Assembly (NCBI RefSeq): GCF_024362695.1
Contig: NC_065415.1
Coordinates: forward strand, 5,993,438-6,057,437
Length of the DNA: 64,000 bases
Source: Pectinophora gossypiella
Taxonomy: Eukaryota; Arthropoda; Insecta; Lepidoptera; Gelechiidae
Direction: 5' to 3'
Under the pieces are notes generated by a model, which saw only the letters and a program-made list of their open reading frames with translations, was not told the DNA's origin and did not search any database. The position numbers and the translations under genes were made by a program. Shown here piece by piece: positions 29,101 through 44,100 of the stretch. Numbering within the stretch: the first letter of the stretch is position 1; each line of letters starts with the position of its first letter.

Positions 29101-32100
29101 CTCCCAAATTTTGTCGGTGCATGTCTTTGGATGCTCAGTGCCGCCTACCGCCGAATACCACGTGAAATATGTGACGCTTTTTAATTAAAATAAGATTTTA
29201 ACACGCTGATAAGAAAATTTAATTATTCACAAAGAGTTAGAAAAGTAAGTGAACGAAATATAACGGGAGCGTTGAAAGGCAGCCGGCACCTAATATTAAA
29301 ATAAAACCCTTTTGAAAATTGAGTTCGTCGTTTTCTTCGTGTGGCTCACAGTTATCACAGCTTCCGTCACTAAAGGAAAACAACATCACAAAATTTTTGG
29401 GTTTTTTGTTCCCCAATAGCTTATTTTTTGCGGCACTTCGTCAGAAGATCGGCGGAACGAAAATTATATGAAATCAATCGACGTAGGCGGTGCGGCGCCT
29501 TCCCAAATTAAGTTGTTATATTTAAAAAATACAATAATAAAGCCCCCAAAAGGCCCTCCGTTTTGCAAAAAACCGGTATACCACACGCAAGCCTTATTAA
29601 TATCCTATAATCTAATAATAAGGGGAAACAATAATTTGTGCGCTTCGTGAAAATAATAGATTGTAAAAGTTTTGATGAACAATTTTGGTTTTTGAACGAT
29701 CGTTTCGAGTTATTCTTTTGTTGAGGACTTTATTTGTTTTTGTTTGAGTCAAAGTAGATTGTGAAGTGTATTGAAGTATGTTGGTGGTTTGACAGGTGTT
29801 TCTATAAAAAAATGGATAGCGTGTTAGCGGCTATAAAGTTTGTGTTTGCTTTTATAAATGTACCAAGTTATGATTGACTATACGCGTGTAGCGAGAGACA
29901 TTAGATATTTAGATAGGTATATTCTATTATAATGGCTTTTTCATACGTCAAATTTATTTCGTTTTTATTTATACATATCATTAATACAGGTTAGTGACAT
30001 CATAACGAATACTGAGGGGGATGATTCAGACCATGATTCTGAGTGAATATAAAGTTGAATTTTCCGTCGCAAAATTCATGACCTTGTATTTTTGTTTTAA
30101 TTATTTTAATTCTATACTTTTGCAATGGAAAATTCCCCTTGATATTAACTCAGAATAATGAGCTGAATAGTTTTCGTTACGATGTCACTTACACCCCGTA
30201 CAAGTACGTATGGGTGTTAGTGACACCGTAACGAATACTGAAGAGGATGATACAGACCACGATTCTGAATTGATATCGAATGGAATTTCCTCTCGGAAAA
30301 TTCATGAACTAGTTTATGTGTTTTTTTAAATTATTTTCAGGTCCATACTTTTGCGACGGAAAATTTTACTTGATATCAACTCGGAATCATGGGCTCAATT
30401 ATCCCTCAAAGTTTTCGTTACGATGTCATTAACACCCTGTATAACAACATAGCGTCACGCCTGTATCCTTGAAGAGATGGACTGAAGTCCTCTCTCCTGT
30501 GTATTGAGCGAGCCTATTCCCATTAACTGGGCACACATTCTCGAAACCACATGTTTTTTTTTTTCAATATATAATGATCCAAATATGAATTTAAACTTAT
30601 AAAGTCGTGTTCAGTGGTTTAGAGCTGAACGTAGGTAAGTCTCTGAACAGGGCTATAACAGATCCAACAGAATAATCATAAAGTTTTAACTGTATTGCCA
30701 AAGATTTAACGACGAAACTGAAATATTTGCATATAATAAATGTTCATTGTCAATATGTAAGTACTTAAAAATATGTAGAAAATATTATGAGAACATGTTT
30801 TGCTAAATAATATGTCGCTGACAGTCAGACAAGATCTTTTCCACAGATCTTTCCGCTGACAACACAGTGACTTGCTGTTTTTTTTTTTTCAAAAAATTAA
30901 GTCTCAAAGTTCCATTTTTTAGAAGCCATTTAGTTTAAATACTTAACTAAGTCTAGAAACACTTAAAGACAAAACAATTATTTTCCATTATTGCTATGGA
31001 TTGTAATGTCTGAAAATAAATCTTTATTATTATTGTACTTATACATTTTTTAAATTTAGTTGTTTTTATTTGTTTAAAGCATTTTTATAACTACTTCTTG
31101 ATGTTTACCTACTATACTTTTGACGTTGACGTACTGTTTGTCAATATGAATTAAATGATAGAAATAAAATAATAGTATGTATTAAATATTCGGTTGATGG
31201 AGAGGAACCCCAACAGTGGGACGTATCAACAGGCTGTTTATAAACTAACGGTACGACATCGTTTTGACATAACAAAGTACAGTCATGAGCAATATCATGT
31301 ACCCACTTTAGAACCCTGTCGCACTATCATATTTGACATTTATTGAGGCTAACGGTTTAATTTGTCAAAAAAGTTAATGTGACATGGTTGCAAAGTGTTT
31401 ACATATTCTCGTGACCGTACAATAATTCTCTCCGTCAGTTAGTAATATAATAAATTGGTACGAAACTTAATTTATTAATTAGGACAAACGTCAAAATGGT
31501 CATCATAGCGTGCCCATAGTTTACTTAACTTAAATAGATAGATAAATATTAAACTTAAATAAATATAAATATATGTAGGAAAGTGAGTAGAACGGAACGT
31601 AAGATTGATTAGAAAGTAATACTATGGAAGGATATGAATGGGGATTTGGTTGTTTATGGTATGAATTTAGAGTGGTTAATGAATGGGCCGGAAGTTTTTT
31701 TTAGAATATATGAGGTTATCTATGATTATTGCAATTGGAGTGTAGTAGTGAGGAAATTCTGGGATATAGAATTAAAAGTGGCATTTTATTTATACGTGGA
31801 TGATATGTACAAATATGTTTCTATTTCATGTGGCTCTCCTTGCTTCTGTGGATATTTTGAACGAACGGTCGTCATAATATAATGTAGCAATAAGATAGTG
31901 TACTGACAGCGTCACTGACACTTCTAATCTAAATATTACTGGACGACCACCCAGATGGACATCTATCCCTTCAAGAAACTATGACATAAATACATACATA
32001 AATTCACGCTTATGTCTCACCGGGGTAAGCAAAGACTATGGAATTCAATTTTGCTTCGATCCTGACACACTTCTCAAACCTACAACTAAGAAACTATAAG

Positions 32101-35100
32101 TAAAATAGTAATAGCAGTACCTGATTTTTATTGTGAGTATAATCAACCTACGTTTATAGTATCTCACAATATATGCAGATACAAAATGTTTTATTTAGAA
32201 TCTTCTTTTTTAATACTTTCTGTAAGCTGAAATGGCAGTCTAATACTTTTGATTTTAGTTTGAAAAATTACGGAAGCTGAAAATTAAGCTTCTTACCTGT
32301 CTCATCCGTATTTTTTTCATAAAGTACAAAACTACTATGAAAAAACACGATCTTTTTCCGACAAGGGCCTTAAAACAAACAGCCAGATACGTTATCAACA
32401 ATTAAATTGTTAATATTCAACATCTGTTCGGCCACGTTGGGTGGCCGTTTCATTGTAAAAGTCACAAATTATAAATAATATAAAAATTCAAGCATAATGT
32501 TTAACAAATCGTCGACTTTGTTACAATAACAAAGCGGGCTTATCGCCGTGTTTATTATATACTTAAGTGTTACTTTTTATTAAAATTTCTTCTCCGCTTA
32601 CTTATTAAATTTCACAATAATGGGAAATTCTTTCTTAAAAAGTGATTTAAAATAATTTAAACATACTTCAAAATGTGTCAAATAAAAAGTAAAAAATAAT
32701 ATTTTGTTGAATACAAAGTTAGAATCTATCTGAAGTCTATAATATGTCCCACTGCTGGGCACAGGGCTCTTCTCAATCAGCCAGAGGGGGTTTAGCTGTC
32801 TACTTTAAGGGTCTAGGAATCCGTCTAGTTCATATCCGTTACCTAGATGGCGTACGTATAGGTGAAAAGATAGGCTACATAAGCCATCTTCGGGCGCATC
32901 AGCGTCGTGCCGACTAGGAGTCGAAGTGGTCACCATGGCCGAAATCGATCGGAGATCATCATTTCATTATTTCACGTATAGCGGATTCAGTGTAAAACGT
33001 AAAATCATTTAGTCTTTTTCTCATCATCAGCCGTACGACGCCCACTGCTGGGCATAGGCCTCCCCCAAGGATCTCCAGTCTTTTTCTCATCTACCATTAT
33101 TTCTGAGGCTTAATTTTATGCTGTTTTATATCACCTCATCGTGTTATTTATCATGTATATGTATTTTGTTGTTTTTTTCTTTAAATTGTTGCTATGTGTG
33201 TGATGTTCTTTAATAGTAAATTACTCTTATACTTATACATACATACATAAACTCACGCCCGTAATCCCTAATGGGGTGGGCAGAGCCACAAGTAATCAAA
33301 GACAACTTGCAGCCACTGTTGATACGAAGTCCAAAGATGGATATGATGAACCTTATGGTGATAAGGGATCAGCCTATCGCCCATAACATTAGTCCATCAT
33401 GTTAGAGGACACAATCCCTCTGTCGGTTTTTACGACATGCCCGGGAAGAGAAGCAGCTGAACGTGTTCTATGTTTTTTATATGCTCCCAGAACAGCATAG
33501 AAGCAACTTATACTTATATTTCTTATTTAATAAATTCTGTCCAACCGGTCCAAAGCATATGTAAAAAACGTGATGTCACTTAGTTCCGTTTATCGGTGTA
33601 ATTACACTTGGTTTAAATAAATAACATAATGTTACACACACATACATATAAGATCTTGACGATCTTGTGACGTAGCGAGTAGGCGCCGCTACTTCAAAAT
33701 CGCACCCCTGATGGCGAGCAGCAGCGGAATCAGTACTGGTTGGAGGCCGAGGAAATGGATTCTGGTAGGGCTCTAGCTAGAACATCACCGATTGAGAAAT
33801 TGGTAGTTGTACTGCGGAACGGAAGGCGATTGGGGCAACCACCGTTCTACACGCCCTATCTATGGAGTAATGGCGATTACTCCACCGACAAGAGCGCAGC
33901 TCTTAAATAAAGAGAGAGACATATAAGATCACGCCTATTTCCCATTGGGGTAGGCAGAGACCACGGCATTCCACCTTCTGCAATCCTGATCCACCATTTT
34001 CGTTTCTTTCACTCTCATTAAAGACTTCATGCATGCTCGCTGGCTTAGAGTACTCTCGTAATAACAGACCTACATTTATAGTTATGCAGTACATACCTAC
34101 CTTATCTTACACCTTAACCCAGTGCACTCTACAAGTGAAGGTGATTTAAGTGGTCTTCCATCACAAAAGGTATATAAATATACGCATAGGTACCTTTTGT
34201 ATTTATTATTGGCACATGGTTTAGACCTGGAAGTGGCTTGAAAATTCTGTCACTCAGTCAGCTCCTAAGACAACCTTTCCACGACTGTAGTAGAGTTGGT
34301 TTTAATACTGTTACCCTCTCCACTATTGTTCCACACATCGAGCTGCTATATACAGGATGTTAGTGACATCGTAACAAATACTGAGAGGGATGATTCAGAC
34401 CATGATTCTGAGTTGATATCAAATGAAATTTTCCGTCGCAAAAGTATGGTACTGAAAATAATTAATAAAATAATAATAATTTTCATGAATTTTCCGATAT
34501 TAAATTCCTCTAGATATCAACTCAGAATCATGGTCTGAACCATCCCCCTCAGTATTTGTTACGTTGTAATTAACAATCATACCTACTTGTATGGCTGTCG
34601 GTATGTACTTGTACGGGGTGTAAGTGACATCGTAACAAATACTGAGAGGGATGATTCAGCTCATTATTCTGAGTTAATATCAAGTGGAATTTTCCATCGC
34701 AAAATGATAAAATCGAAAATAAATTATAAAAACTAATTAATAATCATGAATTTTGCGACGGAAAATTTAACTTGATATTACGCACGCTTATCACCTAAAC
34801 AAGAGAGGGAGAGAGATCACAATTCGGAAGAATTTATGACAAATATTTTCTGGTTTCGTACTTTTTAGGGAGCGATTTTTCCATAATCGGGTTTTAGTTT
34901 TTAGACTTATAAATATAGATTTAAAAGCCAATTCTATAAATTAGAATTCTACAAATCAACGGCAATTTGCAATTCTATATACTGTTATAAATAATTGCAA
35001 TTCTAAAACTCTAAAAAATACTACTTATTCCAATTATTAACACTTTGAAAAGTTATTTGTTTATTCCTAACAGCGGGAATACACAAAGCTACAGAGACTA

Positions 35101-38100
35101 CGCAATAAATTCAAATGTCTCGTAATCTCGCACTTTCGCGATACCTAACTATTGTTATCAAATAGGTATTATGCGTATGACCCGATTTCAATTACTGTGA
35201 CAATTTCTATTGAGATAACAACTTGAGTTCATTTCGCACAATCATTCTCTCCTTTCGTTAAAGTAGACTTTTGCTTGATAAACGGTATACTTACGTCAAA
35301 TTCTTATTCGGTCTCACCTACTTCCTTTCTGTCTAATTTTGAAGGTTTAAGTGATGCGTAGGTACTTCAATGTGATATCATAGAATTTCTTTGATAATAA
35401 GGATTACTTTGTCTTACAAAACTAGATTAGGTAGATTAGATGTGAAAAGGTTTGGTAACCCAATAGCAACTTGTGGCCTTAAAGTATCTATAATATATGT
35501 ATTACTAGCGACCCGCCCCGGCTTCGCTCGGATGCAATGCTGTGTGAAAAATGAAATTATTTGCGACATCACATTAAAAACCTCAAAAATAACAGTATTT
35601 CTCCACTATTTAATGGATGTTATTATACATATAAACCTTCCCCTTGAATCACTCTATCTATTACAAAAAACCGCATCAAAATCCGTTGCGTAGTTTTAAA
35701 GATTTAAGTGTACATAGGGATATAGGGACAGAAAAGCGACTTTGTTTTATATTATGTAGTGATAGTATAAGTATTTCAGCACAAGACTGTGGAAAACACT
35801 GTGGTCCTGTGGTTTGCTTCTCAAACGGGGAGCGCCGGTTCGAACCCGACTTGCATCAATGAGTGATTAATTTATCTTAAGTGCAGTTTTTCTCGGTGGC
35901 GCAGCGGTAAACGCGCTCGGTCTGCGATTGTTGAAGTAAAGCAACTTTCGCAGAGGCCGGTCATAGGATGGGTGACCACAAAAAAAAAGTTTTCATCTCG
36001 AGCTCCTCCGTGCTTCGGAAGGCACGTTAAGCCGTTGATCCCGGCTGCATTAGCAGTCGTTAATAACCACCAATCCGCACTGGGCCCGCGTGGTGGTTTA
36101 AGGCCCGATCTCCCTATCCATCCATAGGGAAGGCCCGTGCCCCAACAGTGGGGACGTTAATGGGCTGATGATGATGATGATGGCAGTTTTTGCAAGACAC
36201 AGTTGGCTCGACCAATATATACGGTGATACGGCTCGCCACCTATCACGTTGGTCTAATCGAAAGCTCGGTGAAGTGTGGGTTCTTAGTTCATCTTGTGAT
36301 GTACAGTCATGAGCAATATAATGTACCCACTTTAGAACTCTGTCGCACTCACATATTTGACATTTAGTGAGACTTACAGTTCAATTTGTCAAAAAAGTTG
36401 ATGTGACATGGTACCAAAGTGTACCTATACATATTAATGCTCGTGGCCGTACCTCCGACTACCCCAATTGGGATATAGTCGTGAAGTTATATTAAGCTAT
36501 TTAAGTACTTGTTAAGTTCTTAACGAGTGTAATCTGCACGTGTTAGACCAAAAAGACGTAACCGGAATTATAAACAAAAAGTCAGTAAAGAAAAAAAATA
36601 AGTTCATTATAATGACCCCTACTACGCATGATCGATATTTATTAAATAATAACAATACTTACTTACATATAATTAAATAGATAAAATTTATGATCGCTCA
36701 TAAAATATATAAAAATGCGATAATGTCTTTATTGTACGTAAGTTTACTTGAACCTCTTTTTTTATCTAGCTGGTGTCAATTATTGTCAAAGTTCGATTTT
36801 TATTGTGGTAACCACCTTTTATATTTCTGACGACATATTTTAACTGAACGGGATAACGCCGTGATGGTCACATTTGGTGTAGAGATAGTTAAATGAAGCA
36901 TTTTAAACTGAGCCTTAACTCCAGTTACGTACTAAGTTACCTGACGTTTAGACTTAATATATCATATTTATTTATTTATTCAATGTCTACAATCAAAAAA
37001 GGTATGACGTGGGTACTTACTTAGTCCTACTTTTATTTTGATACTTTTACTGAAAACTCTAAGTTTTTCAATCCATTTTTTGAATAACAAACCTAAAAGC
37101 ACATTAATAAAAATGTAGTTTCTTTAAACTATTAAATTAGTTAGTTATTTATTTGCTTATCGATGAACATGGAGGAGGCAGGGAAAGTGTGTCAGGATCG
37201 AAGCAAAAGAATTCCATAATATCTGCTTACCTCGGCTGTGACAAAGGCATCAGTTTATGTAGTATGGTTACTCTGAGTACCGAGTGAGAAACTTTGCGTA
37301 CTTACCCTCTAAGCTGCTTCACTACGCTTCTTTATCGATAATGTATGTAATATCACAGGAATCTCCATAAATATGTATAGCATTATCAAAGTGTGTCACT
37401 CTTAATGCCATAATGTCACTAATATATGCATTATCCGAGATACATCGTCATTTTGATGATGATTCTGATACTTTATAATCCATAATTTCGATTAATGACT
37501 ATTCATTTCAATTATCCGCATACCTTACAAATTCCACTCCATTTATTATTATGTATTGTATTGTTAAATAGGTAGCCTAGTTGGTAGAACGCTTGCCTCT
37601 CACTTTGAAGTCGCAGGTTCGAATCCAGCACAGGCCTTAACTAATGATTGTCGAATTTGTTTTCGAATTCATGTTTGGATCGTAAATCAATATCACGTGC
37701 TCAGCGGTGAAGGAAAACAACGTGAGGAAACCCATATTCCCGAGAAATGCATTTTCGGGGGTATGTGACCTAACCTGTATTGGGCTAGTTTTCCCTTCAC
37801 GGGTCAGAAGGTCACACAGGCAGTCGCTTCTGTAAAAAACCGGACGTGTCAAATCATCAGGTTAGGTAAACGGACCCTGTGAGAAACGGGATAATGCTAA
37901 GAGGATGTCTGTAATTGTTAAATAGGTATCTAAAACATTTCATTCATAATATACGAAATATTGTTAGATATAATAAAATCGATCGGCCGAATGTCGACTG
38001 ATACTTCACCACGGTAATGAACGTCACAGCACTGGCTTTTACACTTTACGGATCTATGTCGTACCGCTCATTGAAGCTATCGTAAATGGAAAAGAAGAAA

Positions 38101-41100
38101 GTTAATCAAAGAGCCTTTATCAAAAATATTATGAGAATGTGCTATAGAATCACACCAGACTGTAAGGATTTTAGTCTTTTGCTTTTCCCAAATGGGATAA
38201 GAAATATTAAGCTATTAAACTTTTTTTATTAAAATAAATATAATTAAAATATAATCACTAAATGTATGGAACCCGACGTTCTATAAAAAAATGGTCACGT
38301 AAAAATACTTATAAGCAACGGGTTGGTAAACTGCCACTAAGTATGCGATTCATCATACGGGTCACGGGCCTTTGGCGGCCAATTAGTAACCCTGACACCA
38401 GGGTTGATGAGGTTGGTACTCCACCTTACAACCCACACGGTAGAAGAAGATATAATATCATACAGGTCTAAGGATGGTGAAGTCAGGAGTGGTTGTTGTT
38501 ATAACTATTTCTGGTCTATTCTATTTTTTTATAAACTTGTGACTCTTACCACCCCAATAGGAGTTATGAACTTGAGCGTATGTAGGTACATAGTGTAAAT
38601 GTGTGGTAGGTTAGTTTTCTTATTTACATGCACAGTTCAAAATAAATAAGATATGAGGAAAATGTGCGATAATATTTGCTTTGTTTATGTATTGCCTAGA
38701 TTGTAAATCAGCAACAAATTCTTCGTTACGTCTACAAGTAATAATGTGAAGTACTTTATCTGCCTTGGATTAGGGTCAATATTAATGTCTATACAATATG
38801 CTAGAAACTTGATCGCTAGACGTTAGGGCATGTCTGGTACATCAGGTCTCTGTAGCATGACTGTGTCGATGTACTCGTAGTATGCCGTATAGACGACAAA
38901 AAAGAGTGTATGAAGTTGATAAAGTAGCCTATAATCACACCCCGGACACTTCATACAAACTACCTCGTTCTACACAGACACCACACATTGACATTATCGT
39001 ACACGCGCATATGTGTGTGTGACATCTAACACCATACGATTCAAGTCTAAAATATGTTCGAGGGGGGGTGAGGTAAACCTAGCTCAGACGCTGGTGCGGA
39101 GCGGAGAGTTGCCGTTCTATACGGAGTATTATTCCTTATTCTATGCTATAATACAATAATGAACAGACACTGACAGATGATGACTAATATTTTTGATGGT
39201 CAAAATTAGTCGTCAACTTTCATATGTCAATATTTCCATTCCCCAAAGACCCATTGGATCACTTTTCACAAATCATTGAATCAGTGACTTTATGCAGCTT
39301 TATATCTTTAACTGTTATAGACGGAGATACGGCTTACCACGTATCACGTTGGTCTAACAGAAAGCTTGGTGAGGTGTGGGTAGGTATTTAGTTCATCATG
39401 TATGTGATGATTATATTCCTAATCTTTTATACGCTAAAGGGTAACTTCGTAGAAACGAAAACTCGCTAAACGCCAAGTTCTTATAGTCTTATAAAGGATA
39501 TCCTCCTGATGCCCAGATTTCCAGACACAAAAGTTTAACAATAGGGTTCGAATTTTATAAGGGCTTAGCGCCTTGAAGTCATATAGTTATGTTACATCTA
39601 AAAAATGTTACCTACACAATTTATCCAGTCTCACGCCTAGCGTTAGACAGACATCCAATCATGCTAAGTCCGCGAGATGAATATGGTTTACTCATATCAA
39701 ATTGCTCCAGCCAGACCACAAACACTATGTATGCGGCATTGACACTAATACCTATACATTTACAATATATTACTTATCATTATGGACGAATACTATGATT
39801 GTTATTGGAAATTGCCTCAGTGCGTTTACATAGAAATCGCGTATAACAAAATAAAATGATACTTAAATATTCAAAATAATACAATGAAATAATTCAAATG
39901 ATATTAGTTCTTTGCGAATGAAAAAACATGATTGTTATTTGTATGAGAGTGAGACAAGAAATACTATCGTTTCGTTCCGGTTCGTGTGAGTTATTTTCAG
40001 GAGTGATTAATCAATCGATTTTTTTTATTAAATATTAATTGAAATAAATATCAGTTATATATGAACGATTTGCGAATTCTATGATATTATAAAATTAAAT
40101 ATATTTATTTATCGTAACCGTAAAGTTAGTAAAAGTTTCAGGCAGACCTAAACATAAAATACGGTCACGGCCATATATATAACACTAATAGTTCGTGTTA
40201 CTTTGTATGAATAAAATATATAGACATACCGTGATAATGCTATTCATATTCAATATACTTACACTTCAAAACATTATAATAAACACAGCAATAAAACGTT
40301 TTATCCTTTAATCTAAGTATAATAACTTTCCCTGTTATAATTAAAAGACAATAATTAGCACTTGGATGTTTCCATCGTACTGATAAATAGATATCCCTGA
40401 AACATTTTTATCGGGAAGTTATCAATGGATATTATTGCAAAAGTTACCTTTTAAAGTCATAAACTCTAGAATATGTACGTCTGAATAAGGTAAGTGCATC
40501 TTATGACCGGAGCGATCATAAAGTATGAGCTAGACATAAAATTGGGTCATATAAAATGTTCTGTACATTTTATCATCACTAATTTAAGAGCCACGCTCTT
40601 GTCAGTGTAGCGTTCCTCTCCGTGATACTTTCTAGGGAAAAATAGGGCAGTGGTGTCCCTCTTGCGTTCTGTCCCGCAGTACTCTGTCTGACGCGAGTGG
40701 GATGGCGCCCAGAGTAGTCTATTTCAAAGCCGTACTAGGATTCCTGGCCTCTTAATAGTACGTACTGACCATTACTGAACACATTTTATATTAACCAATT
40801 TTATGTCTAGCGCGACATTGAGCATTACATACTGTCACTAACTTTTCAGAATACATACTTGATAAGTAAACGTTCATACATATCTATCTTAGAACGATAC
40901 ATTAATATAATTGCGGCTGCAGTCTTGTCTCTTGAGATCTATCCATGCTACTTTTCATATTATTATGACTTTACGTGTTCTGGTCATATCAAAACCTATA
41001 TGGTGTTATGTTTTTAGTGGATAAAACCTCACATTGCTTCTAATTTGTCAGCCAAGTAGGGAATAGCATCCGATGCAAACAAATTTTATGACAAAATAAT

Positions 41101-44100
41101 ATAAGTATATTCCTATAGTCAAACAAGAACAAAATTCAAGTTTCAAGTACCGTCCGCTCGGCTTATTTTTTAAGCGAATGTGGCGCCGCTAGTTTATGTA
41201 CTCCGCTTTATTATCTGTTGCTTTTATGTCCTATTAGTAGGCTCGTCTGTTAGGCACAGTCATAGCAAGATTATCGCGCGGAGGATGAAGTTATCCGAGA
41301 TTAAGATAGTCATAGTGTTGGGAGTTTAGTGCTGTTTAAAGTTCCAACATTGTATTACTAAGGCGCTAGGCTGTACGGAACGGTTTCCATTGTCATACGG
41401 TACGGTACGTCTGAGTAACAGGTTTATAAAAAAGTAGCTTTACGGTTCCACGAATGTCGTACGAAAACAGTAAATGCATTTGCATCATCATAAAAAAATG
41501 TTATTGGTAGTTTTTAGATATATCGGCATAGATATTCTCTTTTGATTCATATTAGAAGAGTCTTAAGTCTAATAACAGGGATACTAGTTAACACTTTTAA
41601 ACATAGACCACGGAACATTGACCTTTTACTCATAGTAGCACTTATGGCACTTAGCTTCGGATCGCCTGTAGGTATATAGACGTTGTGCTTCTGAAAGCAC
41701 TACACCGGTTTATCAGACGCTATAAAACACTTCTAACAATAACATGAAATAGCAACACGCCTGTATCCTACGTAAGCAGTGGTATTTAATATATTTTATA
41801 CATCCACTCCTCTCTCTCTAAGAGAAATAAGCTAATTAAGTTGTGCTTTACCTGCTTTTATTATCAATTTGTGTTGTCCTGTGTGGACTGAAATAAAACT
41901 AAGTCATCATTTCATTTGCCTATCGTTATCCCGTTTTTCACGGGAATCACTTTAAAAGTATGAAACAAGAAAATAGGTATACTTTGAAATTCTTCCAAAG
42001 TGATGTTTACATACATACATAGCGGTTAAACACATCATCATCATCTCCTTAGCATTATCCCGTTTCTCACAGGGTCCGCTTATCTAACCTGAAGATTTGA
42101 CAGGTCCGGTTGTTTACAGAAGCGACTGCCTGTATGATCTTCCAACCCGCGAAAGAAAAGCAGCCCAATAAAATAGATCTAAGTAAAGAAAAAACTAACA
42201 AAATCTGACAATGGACACAGTGCCAGCTTCCAAGGAAGCGTTTCAGATTGTCAGCATTCCCGACAAATACCAACCTACCGCAGAGCCTGCCCGGGATTTA
42301 GCCAGATTACTCCGGTTTATACTGGATAAACGTGTTTATCTAACTTGTCTATAATCTCTGCCTCGTTCACACTGAAATTGGGATTTGCTCTTGTTTATAG
42401 TGTATTAGGCTGTACTATGCAATAAATTGTGTAAGCAAAAAAAACTTGAAATGTATGTTTTCTAGTGTATATTTTAACGTGCACTGGTTAAAAAATTTTG
42501 GGTTACAAAATCCATTATTTTCGGGAGATGGGGGATGGAGGGATGATTGAGACCATGACTCTGAGTTGATATCAAGTGGAATTTTCTGTCGGAAAACTAA
42601 TGAAAATTTTAGTGTATTTTCAAATTATTTTCAGTTCTATGCTTTTGCGACAGAAAATTCCACTTGATGTCAACTCAGAATCATGGTCTGAATCATCCTG
42701 TATACCTGTCTCACGTAGCACATCAGAAGTTGTCATGTGCAAGATGAGACAGGTATATATTTTCGCACGCGTGTTGACGGCGAGCGATTCAAAAATAAGG
42801 CCCCAGTATCTACTAGGCGTTATTGACCCACAGTTACGAAGTACCTACTTATTATTGTTTATTCTATGCCACATTGCTGGTATCACTCTCGAAAATACTC
42901 TTATCGTATCGTCGTGTGTGACGTCAATTACGTAGCTTAATTAAAATATTTGCACTCTGATTACTGGGCACAAGGCCGAGTGATTGTGATGCTGTATGCG
43001 CTAGACGCGACGGCATCTTGTGACATATTTTGATGGGAATTCAAGGTAAATTAACTACCAGCACAAACTACACAATAGCTACCTGTAAAGATCATAATTA
43101 TGTTTTAGAAATGTCCGAAAGTAGCAAATATAAGTCCCTATCGACCTTACTCGACGTGAAATCTTTCATCTCTTTTTAATGCGTCGCAATATGCGTACTT
43201 AGTTATTCCTCTAATATGCGATGTGATATGATAATTAAATTATCGTCCACACTATCTATATCATTATCTTCTAGGTATTCTACCATATTATTGTGTAAGT
43301 GGTTCTGAATACCACAGTTATTTACAACTTTATCTAATTCTTTCCTCTATCGCTTTCCTCCTAGAAATTCAAAGAAAATTGTGTAACGTTGGAAATATAG
43401 GTACCTAAAGGCGTCAAGATTATATCGATAGGCCGCTATCAGTGCGATAGCCGGTCATTGACCCCAGCGGCCACACACGGCCGGAGTTTCCTCTCTGTTT
43501 ACCTCTGAGAAAACGATTACGTATTACTCTTTAGAATGTATACAGACCAATAGAGATTCTTCAAAAACCTTGATAGCGAAAACGGAATTTGAAGTTTTTG
43601 ACGAAGCTTGTGCGGATTTTATTATGTATGATTTGAATATGCTTTCCCTTTTTTTTGAATATGGATGTTGGTACCGACGAAGCCTGTGGTGGATTTACAT
43701 TCTGTTTTTTATTATTATTATTTGATTATCTGAATTAAAATATTATCTTGTATTTGAAGTTTATATTTGGTAGATATTGACATTAAAATAACTTTACTGA
43801 GCTTATTCATTACTATCTCATGCTCGCGTCCCTCTCTAAGCACCAGCTTTCCTGCATCATTGCTTTTATCATGGTCATTTTCATCAACTTACATCTATGG
43901 ATAACTTCACCTCACCTCACCTTTTTCAAAACCTAGGTAATGCAGGCGGTACCAACTTATAATTTGGACATAATGATAAACATTATTTTTTATTTAAATA
44001 TTTATTTGTTTTTTAATTCTCTATTTTATGATTTTTGTTTTTATAGCACTTACTCGTGCTTAGGGAAACTCACAAAGAGAAAATTTAAATCGAAAACATT

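Noticed and set aside
35391..35862. Two plus-strand reading frames of 72-100 codons
   Set aside because: They fall in the widespread insect repeat at 35500-35765 and have no independent support.
37575..37640. Possible tRNA gene
   Set aside because: A and B boxes are present, but the acceptor stem does not close and the sequence continues into a 340-bp SINE with a target duplication. The same reasoning applies to 57381-57450, 59632-59700 and 55395-55440.
42576..42935. 119-codon plus-strand reading frame
   Set aside because: The first third is MITE arm sequence (mirrored at 42536-42703). The rest shows no domain and no splice context.
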